Below are positions 1-5,324 of a stretch of 5,324 nucleotides of DNA, piece by piece. Source of the DNA: Acidobacteriota bacterium. GTDB lineage: Bacteria; Acidobacteriota; Terriglobia; Terriglobales; Acidobacteriaceae. The translations under genes were made by a program, and so were the position numbers. The stretch's first letter is position 1, and each line of letters begins with the position of its first letter. The stretch is from positions 1 through 5,324 of the forward strand of contig JAJYAE010000305.1 of the NCBI GenBank assembly GCA_021779695.1. The letters are read 5' to 3'. The notes below the pieces were generated by a model. The model made no database searches. It saw nothing but the letters and a program-made list of their open reading frames with translations, and was not told where the DNA came from.

Positions 1-2091
1 ATCACGAATCATCCGGCGACGGCCGAGGCGACGGGGCTGGAAGTGGACAAACTGAATGCCGGATACGTGAAGCACTACATGGACAACTATCTGGACAGTT
101 ATCGGAACACGGTGGGCGCCGGCATGATGGGAAAGCGCGGCATCCGCTACGTGATCACGGACAGCTGGGAAGCCGGCGCGCAGAATTGGACCGACAACAT
201 GATCGCCGAGTTTACGAAGCGGCGGGGCTACGATCCACGGCCCTGGATGCCGGTTCTGGCCGGGCGGATTGTGGAGAGCGCGGACGCAAGCGATCAATTT
301 CTATGGGACTTTCGCAAGACCATTGCCGACCTGACCGCAGATGAGCATTATGGGCAGGTGGAGGCTTCACTGAAAGAACGCGGCATGGGCCACTATGGCG
401 AATCGCATGAGTCCGGGCGCGCGTTTATTGCCGATGGCATGGAAGTGAAAAAGCTGGACGATATTCCGATGAGCGCGATGTGGGTTCAAAAGCCGGGCGT
501 GAACGGCCCGACGTACGGCTACAACGCGGATGATCGCGAGTCGGCATCCGTCGCGCATATTTACGGACAGAATCTGGCGGCGGCGGAGTCGATGACGTCG
601 TGTGATGCGCTGACGGCGTGGGCATGGCCACCGGCGACACTGAAGCCGACGGCGGACCAGGAGTTCCTGAACGGCATCAACCGTTTCGTAATTCACGAAT
701 CAGCGCACCAGCCGCTGGTGGGCAAGGCGCCTGGAGTTACGCTGGGGCCATGCGGACAGTGGTTCAATCGCAATGACACCTGGGCAGAGCAGGCGCAGGT
801 GTGGACGCGGTATCTTGCGCGCAACTCCTTCCTGCTGCAGAAGGGACGTTTCGACGCAGATGTTCTCTATTTTTATGGTGAAGATTCGAACTTGACCGCG
901 ATCTTTGCCGAGTCCGCGCCGGATGTTCCGGCGGGATACAACTTCGATTACATCAACGCAGATGGCCTCATCCACGAGCTGGGCGTGCACGGCGGCAACA
1001 TTACGACGCCCTCTGGCATGAGCTACCGAGTTCTTGCACTCGACAAATACAGCCGCCACATGTCGCTCCCGGTTCTCCGCGCGATTCACGCGCTGGTGGA
1101 ACAGGGGGCAGTGGTGGCCGGGGAGAAGCCCGTTGGGACACCGAGTCTTGCGGATGACGCCAAGACGTTCAACACGTTGAGCAGCGAGCTCTTCGGGGAT
1201 GGGACGGGCGTTCACGCAGTTGGCAAGGGCAAGGTGTATGCGGGAGCGAACGCAGAGGCCGCATTGAAGGATCTCCATATCCCGCCGGATTTCGAGTTCA
1301 CGCATCCTGCGAACGGACAGGCAATCCAGTTTGTCCATCGCAAACTCAACGATGGCGACCTGTACTTTCTTGATAATCGTGGCGACCAGCCCTCGACGGT
1401 CGAGGCGACGTTCCGGGTTGCGGGCAAGGCGCCGGAGCTTTGGTACTCCGAAACGGGGAGGACGGAGCCGGCGTCGTATGTGATTTCGAACGGCCGCACG
1501 ACAGTGCCCCTGCACTTTGAGCCGTGGGGTACGGTCTTTGTGGTCTTCCAGGAGCCAACCCGCCAGAGCTCGCGGACAGTACCGGCCATGCGAGCAACAT
1601 CCCTGGCCACGTTAGATGGGCCCTGGACGCTCGCTTTCCAGCCGGATCGTGGCGCGCCAGCCTCCATCCCTCTCGACAAGCTGATTGCATGGGACACGAG
1701 CAGTGATCCGGGGGTGAAGTACTTTTCAGGTACGGGGACCTACACGAAGACGCTGAATGCGTCCGCGGAGTGGTTCCAGACAGGCGCAACGCTATGGCTT
1801 GACCTGGGCGATGTGCGTAACATGGCGATTGTGACGGTGAACGGAAGGCAGCTTGGTACTGTCTGGCACGCACCGTTCCGGGTCGATGTGACTTCGGCAT
1901 TGCAGCCCGGAGAGAATCAACTGACAATTCAGGTGATCAATTCCTGGGTGAACCGGATCATCGGCGACCAGCAGCCCGGGGTCACGACGAAGTACACGTT
2001 TGAGACGTGGAACTCTTACAAGGCGAACTCGCCGCTGCTGCCATCGGGCCTGCTGGGACCGGTGACCTTGACGCGTGAGTCGAAGGAGTGA
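1..2091 (+). CDS. GH106-type alpha-L-rhamnosidase, 5' end missing
   Basis: The reading frame is open from base 1, so the gene begins upstream. The GTG at 43 is not the start, because coding sequence continues in frame before it. About 696 residues are visible; GH106 enzymes usually run to 1,000 or more, so several hundred N-terminal residues are missing. Family GH106 removes terminal alpha-L-rhamnose from plant glycans such as pectin by an inverting, calcium-dependent mechanism. Recognisable stretches, counted from base 1, are TDSWEAGAQNW (E57), HYGESHESGRAF (E134, E137), AAAESMTS (E196), IHESAHQP (E233), LQKGRFDADVLYFYGE and YNFDYINADGL. The general acid and base are probably among these glutamates, but I cannot assign them without a structure alignment. 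From about residue 530 a beta-sandwich like the GH2 sugar-binding domain follows (DGPWTLAFQPDRGAP, YTKTL, LWLDLGDVRNMAIVTVNG, GENQLTIQVINSWVNR). The enzyme is likely periplasmic or exported, but the signal peptide would lie outside the window. Family assignment is by recognition of sequence style and is fairly confident. Confidence 0.85.
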   Translation: MTNHPATAEATGLEVDKLNAGYVKHYMDNYLDSYRNTVGAGMMGKRGIRYVITDSWEAGAQNWTDNMIAEFTKRRGYDPRPWMPVLAGRIVESADASDQFLWDFRKTIADLTADEHYGQVEASLKERGMGHYGESHESGRAFIADGMEVKKLDDIPMSAMWVQKPGVNGPTYGYNADDRESASVAHIYGQNLAAAESMTSCDALTAWAWPPATLKPTADQEFLNGINRFVIHESAHQPLVGKAPGVTLGPCGQWFNRNDTWAEQAQVWTRYLARNSFLLQKGRFDADVLYFYGEDSNLTAIFAESAPDVPAGYNFDYINADGLIHELGVHGGNITTPSGMSYRVLALDKYSRHMSLPVLRAIHALVEQGAVVAGEKPVGTPSLADDAKTFNTLSSELFGDGTGVHAVGKGKVYAGANAEAALKDLHIPPDFEFTHPANGQAIQFVHRKLNDGDLYFLDNRGDQPSTVEATFRVAGKAPELWYSETGRTEPASYVISNGRTTVPLHFEPWGTVFVVFQEPTRQSSRTVPAMRATSLATLDGPWTLAFQPDRGAPASIPLDKLIAWDTSSDPGVKYFSGTGTYTKTLNASAEWFQTGATLWLDLGDVRNMAIVTVNGRQLGTVWHAPFRVDVTSALQPGENQLTIQVINSWVNRIIGDQQPGVTTKYTFETWNSYKANSPLLPSGLLGPVTLTRESKE

Positions 2092-2097
2092 TCGCAG

Positions 2098-2129
2098 GCC
2101 GGTCCTGCCTGGATGCAGACGGGACCGGC
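2098..2129 (+). terminator. Strong hairpin after the rhamnosidase gene, possible terminator
   Basis: The arms GCCGGTCCTG (2098-2107) and CGGGACCGGC (2120-2129) pair over ten positions with one G-U wobble. After one C-A mismatch three further pairs (2109-2111 with 2116-2118) close a four-base GATG loop. The hairpin begins six bases after the TGA stop at 2091. Only a short TTT follows (2136-2138), so it lacks the U-tract of a classical intrinsic terminator. It may instead act as a 3' stabiliser or a Rho-assisted stop. It sits between convergent genes, where such a structure is expected. Confidence 0.45.
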
Positions 2130-2217
2130 ATCAGGTTTCAACGGCGATCATGGGGCGTTGTGTCAATCGTGCTGGAGGAATCCAAAGCTTGACAAATGCG
2201 CCCGGATGAATGTCCCA

Positions 2218-2229
2218 TTCGTGCACGAA
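2218..2229. repeat. Perfect 12-bp palindrome in the convergent gap
   Basis: TTCGTGCACGAA is its own reverse complement. It lies 15 bases beyond the stop of the exported M1-like gene, in that gene's 3' trailer. In the minus-strand transcript one more wobble pair and one more G-C pair extend it (2216-2217 with 2230-2231). It could be a dyad protein-binding site or a weak 3' hairpin. No U-tract follows on the minus strand, so it is not a typical intrinsic terminator. The rest of 2092-2244 shows nothing gene-like. Confidence 0.35.
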
Positions 2230-2244
2230 CGAGCGCAAAGAGCG

Positions 2245-4272
2245 TCAAGGACGCATGGGCTGCACTGGGGTTGGAATGGGCGGGGGAACGAGAGGCGGCG
2301 CCGGCAAGGGCAGTTGCGGTGTTGTGCCGGTGGGTTTCTGGTCAATGTCCTTGATGTGAACGCTGGCCTGCACCTCAGGAACCACGCCATCGTTCAGCTG
2401 GATCTGCGTGGGCATGCTCATGAGCAGGAGCCGGTGCGTGATACTGCCCCGGCCGGGGATAAAGACGCGCTCTGTGACGGTTGTTTTGGCTGTGTGTGCA
2501 GTCACGGGGACCTCAGCGCCAACGTAGCCAGCATTCGAGAGGTTGATGGCAACGAGCCAGGTGCCTGCATGCGCAGGTTCATAGAAAACATTGCCAATGC
2601 TCAGATCAGGCAAACCTTTGTCGGCGTCAATCCAGTCCGCAAAGAACCAGGTGCGATCCTTGCCCGAGGTTTTGGCAGCATCGCGCAGAAGGGCTTCCAT
2701 CTCACCCGCGGGTGGCTCGGCGCCCGGGCTGAGGTCCGTGTCCTGCTTCGGCTGATAGCTGTGAAACACCTGGTGAAGCGCTGCGTCGCCGATGAGATCA
2801 CGCAGCATCCAGAAAATGTAAGCGGCCTTGGTGCGGTAGTAGACGGGCGCTATGGACTGCGCAAGCGGCTGGCCGGGGCTTTCGCCGGGACTTGCCGGCT
2901 CTTCGATCGCGAGGGCGGAGCGAGATGCTTCAAGCACGCCGAGGGCTTTGTCGCGGCCATGGAGTTTTTCGACCCAAAGCGTGCCCATAAAGGTGGCGAT
3001 TCCTTCACGCACCCAGGCGCGTGGAGACGGCATCCAGGCATGCGTGAGGGCGTGTACGAGGACGCCTTGAAGATCATCGGCATTGTTCTCATGCAGACTG
3101 GCGGCAAGCAGAGAGCCGGATTCAAATGGGGCATCGTCAGGATCTGGCAAGTCGAGCAGCGTGAGCTTCGAGCGTGGAACCTGGCCGAGCCAGTCGGTCA
3201 GGAATGGCGTGACGGCGGCGGCGGCTGAACTCCACGCCTGGACGGCGACCTCGTTGTCGGGCAATGTCCATGCGGTGAAACCGGGGCCGTCGTGCGCGGT
3301 GCGGCGCGCGACGAAGAGGCTTGGCTCTTCAAAACCAATCTGATCGGCTTCAAAGGATGCCGCGGCAACGCCATCGGAGGCTGGGCCAAAGCCACCTTTG
3401 GAAACGATGGCGAGCGGAACTGAGACGCCATCGATGACGGCAACCGTGGGTGGCTGATCGTATGGAAATTCGATTGTTAGTTGGACGCGCAGCTGCGCAG
3501 CGGAGAGCCGCAGCTTGTGCGCCCCAACTTCGTTGAAGAGGCGCGCGCCGTCGCCCAGAAGGACGGGCACGCTACTGACGGGATACCAGACGACGTTGCC
3601 GAAACCGCGCAGTCCGGTAAAGGGCACGGAGACTTCATCCCAGTCGGAACGAATGGCGACGTCGTGGGGCGTGCCAAGTGCGACGAGGCGCTGGGCAGAG
3701 AGTGTGATGGCGCCGCCGTAGGTGCAATCGATGTGGAGAGACTGGCCAGATGCGAGCGGCGCTGCAAGCGGGATCTCCGCCTCATGGAGCTGGCCGGTGT
3801 GATCGGTGTCGGAGTTGAGCGTGGCAATGGAAGCAGAGACGTCCTTGCCTTCGACGCGCAGTCGCTCCCAGTTGAGCATGGAGGAGATTTGCAGAGGAAT
3901 GCTGGCAAGGGCTTTAGGGCTATCGTTGCGCACGGTGACGAGCGCGCGAATGGTAAGCTGACGATCCGCCGGGTGCAGGTGCACGTCGAGGTCCATAGCC
4001 GTGACAGTGACGGCTTCGCGCTCGGCATTGTCGATGGCTGGCGCGCTGGTGGCGGGCAGTGCGGGCATGCCGGATGTGGGGCCCGCTTGCGTGGTGGCCT
4101 CGCCGCCCTGGTCGATGGAGCGCGAGAATATGACTTTGCCGCGCGGGGGCTGCGCCGGCTCATTTTGCTGAATCGGAGTGGACTGCGTGGCAGTGGAGGG
4201 AGCTTGCGGAGATGCGCTGAGCGGGGCGCACGGCAGGGCAAGCGCCACACCGCAGGCGAGGAGAAACTTCAT
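2245..4272 (-). CDS. Exported M1 aminopeptidase-like protein lacking the catalytic Glu
   Basis: This 675-residue protein has a type I signal peptide: K2, a hydrophobic core over residues 3-18 and a likely cut after the LSA ending at residue 20. A Pro/Ser/Thr/Gln-rich linker runs to about residue 85. Residues 88-290 look like the N-terminal beta domain of M1 peptidases (DLDVHLHPADRQLTIRALV, SSMLNWERLRVEGKDV). The gluzincin helix region holds H407-A-L-T-H411 and, 11 residues on, E423 in WVREGIATFM. These are the three zinc ligands, but the general-base glutamate of HExxH is Ala408 (codon GCC). FESGS (383-387) sits where M1 enzymes have GAMEN. Y478/Y479 in VYYRTKAAYIFWMLRDLIG may match the family's catalytic tyrosine. 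WFFADWIDADKGLPDL (542-557) leads into a C-terminal beta-sandwich and a proline-rich tail (about 648-675). The start overlaps the rlmB stop as ATGA, with AGAAAGG nine bases upstream. It is probably periplasmic or outside the cell. Hydrolytic activity is doubtful; a binding or scaffold role is inference only. Confidence 0.8.
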   Translation of the reverse strand: MKFLLACGVALALPCAPLSASPQAPSTATQSTPIQQNEPAQPPRGKVIFSRSIDQGGEATTQAGPTSGMPALPATSAPAIDNAEREAVTVTAMDLDVHLHPADRQLTIRALVTVRNDSPKALASIPLQISSMLNWERLRVEGKDVSASIATLNSDTDHTGQLHEAEIPLAAPLASGQSLHIDCTYGGAITLSAQRLVALGTPHDVAIRSDWDEVSVPFTGLRGFGNVVWYPVSSVPVLLGDGARLFNEVGAHKLRLSAAQLRVQLTIEFPYDQPPTVAVIDGVSVPLAIVSKGGFGPASDGVAAASFEADQIGFEEPSLFVARRTAHDGPGFTAWTLPDNEVAVQAWSSAAAAVTPFLTDWLGQVPRSKLTLLDLPDPDDAPFESGSLLAASLHENNADDLQGVLVHALTHAWMPSPRAWVREGIATFMGTLWVEKLHGRDKALGVLEASRSALAIEEPASPGESPGQPLAQSIAPVYYRTKAAYIFWMLRDLIGDAALHQVFHSYQPKQDTDLSPGAEPPAGEMEALLRDAAKTSGKDRTWFFADWIDADKGLPDLSIGNVFYEPAHAGTWLVAINLSNAGYVGAEVPVTAHTAKTTVTERVFIPGRGSITHRLLLMSMPTQIQLNDGVVPEVQASVHIKDIDQKPTGTTPQLPLPAPPLVPPPIPTPVQPMRP

Positions 4273-5072
4273 GAACCGAGGCCTTTCTGTTGCTTTGGTT
4301 TGGACGCGCCGGAGGCCGAAGAGCGAGCCTGACCGCGCGCAGCGGCGCGGCGTTGGCGTGCAGCTTCATAGAGCACTACAGCGCCCGCGGCCGAGACGTT
4401 GAGCGAGCTGACGCCGCCAGCCATCGGGATGCGCAGCAGGTGGTCGCAGGTTCTGCGGACGAGGTCGTGCAGGCCGGCACCCTCACGGCCGAGAACGAGC
4501 ACGCAGTCTCCGGTGAAGTCGAACTCGTCGTAGCTCCCGGTACCGCGCTCATCTAGGCCGATGATCCAGAGGTTGTGCTCCTTGAGATCCTCGAGGGCGC
4601 GGACGAGGTTGACGACGCGGGCGATGCGGAGATGCTCAGACGCTCCGGCGCTGGCCTTCACGGCAACGGGACTGAGCGGCGCGGCACGGCGCTCCGTGAG
4701 GACGATGCCATCGACGCCTGCGCCATCGGCGACGCGGAGCAACGCGCCGAGATTCTGCGGATCTTCCACGCCGTCCAGTGCGAGGATGAGGCGAGTGCGG
4801 CCGGGCGCGACAGGCTCAAACAGGTCTTCAATCGCGAGCATCTGCTGCGGTCGTACGAGGGCGACGATTCCCTGATGCATCGAGGTGCCAGCAAGGTGGG
4901 TAAGGTGCTCGCGCGGCTCCTGGCGCACGCGCAAGCCCGCAGCCCGGCACTCGGCGATGAGGCGCGCGAGGCGGTCATCATGACGCTCGCGCGCAACCAG
5001 AACATGATCAAATTTGCGCCGGCCCGCGCGCACTGCCTCTTCGACCGAGTGCACGCCATATAGAACATCCAT
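4269..5072 (-). CDS. rlmB: 23S rRNA (guanosine-2'-O-)-methyltransferase, RlmB/TrmH family
   Basis: This SpoU (SPOUT-class) enzyme transfers methyl from S-adenosylmethionine to a ribose 2'-OH. In E. coli RlmB the target is G2251 in the peptidyl-transferase P-loop of 23S rRNA. Residues 4-75 form the L30e-like RNA-binding domain (LYGVHSVEEAVRAG, MHQGIVALV). The knotted methyltransferase domain carries motif 1 (LDGVEDPQNLGALLRVADGAG, 99-119), motif 2 (VLGREGAGL, 193-201) and motif 3 (IPMAGGVSSLNVSAAGAVVLYEA, 215-237). N107, R113, E197, S223 and N225 match the conserved E. coli residues with an offset of one. The protein has 267 residues against about 243 in E. coli; the difference is mainly a basic, Ala/Ser/Gln-rich tail after residue 238. 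The ATG at 5072 is chosen because the family's YGVHxVEEA motif begins at residue 5. The upstream Shine-Dalgarno is weak (TTGAAG just before the ATG), so ribosomes may arrive from the preceding gene, whose stop is 32 bases away. Another TrmH-type paralogue with a different target base is possible but less likely. Confidence 0.93.
   Translation of the reverse strand: MDVLYGVHSVEEAVRAGRRKFDHVLVARERHDDRLARLIAECRAAGLRVRQEPREHLTHLAGTSMHQGIVALVRPQQMLAIEDLFEPVAPGRTRLILALDGVEDPQNLGALLRVADGAGVDGIVLTERRAAPLSPVAVKASAGASEHLRIARVVNLVRALEDLKEHNLWIIGLDERGTGSYDEFDFTGDCVLVLGREGAGLHDLVRRTCDHLLRIPMAGGVSSLNVSAAGAVVLYEAARQRRAAARGQARSSASGASKPKQQKGLGS
4282..4288 (-). promoter_or_regulatory. Ribosome binding site of the M1-like gene, inside the end of rlmB
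   Basis: On the minus strand AGAAAGG lies nine bases before the ATG at 4272-4270. It is embedded in the last codons of rlmB. Together with the ATGA overlap it supports this start and suggests translational coupling to rlmB. Confidence 0.5.
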
Positions 5073-5104
5073 GCTTCAAGTGTAGAAGATGGGGGATGGG
5101 CAGA

Positions 5105-5324
5105 CTACGAGCCAGGCTCTTCGAGCAGCAAGAGGCGGGCAGGGTCAAGCTGCACGCGCCAGGGCTGCGGCTGCGCGCTGAGCGTGCGCCAGTGGTCCCT
5201 GGGGATATCGGCCTGGATGTGGTGGGGCTCGCCGGGCGCGGGAGCGGCGTGGAGACGCAGGTAAAGCGTCATCTCATGCGGAGCTTCACTGGTCTCGACG
5301 AGCCAGCACGGGAATGCGTTGGGG
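5105..5324 (-). CDS. C-terminal end of an unrecognised protein, 5' part outside the window
   Basis: The minus strand is open from the window edge to a TAG at 5107-5105, giving the last 72 residues of a protein whose start lies beyond 5324. The composition is protein-like: alternating hydrophobic stretches (FPCWLVETSE, EMTLYLRLHAAP), then HHIQADIPRDHW, WRVQLDPARLLLLEE and a short PGS end. This looks like a beta-rich C-terminal domain with conserved-looking tryptophans, and the other frames here look less natural. The only ATG in the fragment (at its residue 18) falls mid-strand and is unlikely to be the start. The closing VQLDPARLLL faintly recalls the ends of some M1-type or beta-sandwich proteins, which is too little to name a family. 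It precedes rlmB by 32 bases on the same strand and so is probably in the same operon. Confidence 0.6.
   Translation of the reverse strand, partial: PNAFPCWLVETSEAPHEMTLYLRLHAAPAPGEPHHIQADIPRDHWRTLSAQPQPWRVQLDPARLLLLEEPGS

Noticed and set aside
43..45. GTG at 43 as the start of the rhamnosidase
   Set aside because: The frame stays open to the window edge with family-like sequence, and a start here would remove the N-terminal part of the catalytic region.
700..1515. A 271-codon - strand frame inside the rhamnosidase gene
   Set aside because: Arg-rich composition without domains; the + strand frame carries clear GH106 family phrases throughout this stretch.
2161..2194. Two facing TTGACA hexamers (2161-2166 on -, 2189-2194 on +) that could be -35 boxes
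   Set aside because: Neither has a plausible -10 box 16-18 bases downstream, and both would drive transcription antisense to the converging genes.
2113..3228. A 371-codon open frame on the + strand opposite the M1-like gene
   Set aside because: The product is rich in Gly, Arg, Cys and His with no domain, while the minus-strand frame has a signal peptide and recognisable zinc-helix region. Long antisense frames are common at this GC content.
4225..4272. Possible lipoprotein signal: Cys7 or Cys15 near the start of the M1-like protein
   Set aside because: Cys7 comes too early for a signal peptide, and Cys15 is preceded by Pro (ALPC), which does not fit a lipobox; a type I cleavage after residue 20 fits better.
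3481..4332. A 283-codon + strand frame opposite the 5' half of the M1-like gene
   Set aside because: It has no recognisable motifs, mirrors the real gene and runs into rlmB; treated as a GC-driven shadow.
4575..5063. A 162-codon + strand frame opposite rlmB
   Set aside because: It is fully antisense to a confidently identified methyltransferase and shows no family features.

Overview
The window is about 5.3 kb of GC-rich, densely coding bacterial chromosome: one incomplete gene on the + strand faces three tightly packed genes on the - strand. High GC, a large plant-polysaccharide-type glycosidase and a secreted M1-like protein with a shortened zinc motif all fit a soil Acidobacteriota of the Terriglobales type (Granulicella, Terriglobus, Acidobacterium). 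That placement is inference from protein style; there is no rRNA or other marker in the window.

Left part (1-2091, + strand): the last ~696 codons of a GH106-type alpha-L-rhamnosidase whose N-terminus lies outside the window. It carries the end of the catalytic region and a C-terminal sugar-binding beta-sandwich. A strong hairpin without a U-tract starts six bases after its stop. The convergent gap 2092-2244 holds that hairpin and a perfect 12-bp palindrome, and no gene that I can support.

Right part (5324 down to 2245, - strand) reads like an operon. It starts with the C-terminal end of an unrecognised protein (5105-5324). After 32 bases comes rlmB, a SpoU-type 23S rRNA 2'-O-methyltransferase (4269-5072). 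The rlmB stop overlaps the start of the next gene by four bases (ATGA). That gene (2245-4272) encodes an exported M1-aminopeptidase-like protein of 675 residues.

The most interesting point is the exported protein. It keeps the gluzincin architecture and the three zinc ligands, but the HExxH catalytic glutamate is alanine (HALTH), the GAMEN motif is not recognisable, and the spacing to the third zinc ligand is 11 residues instead of the M1 family's usual 18. It looks like a pseudo-peptidase, or a peptidase working by another route, translationally coupled to a ribosomal RNA methyltransferase. I saw no mobile element, CRISPR array, tRNA or rRNA, and nothing that amounts to a clearly new multi-gene system.
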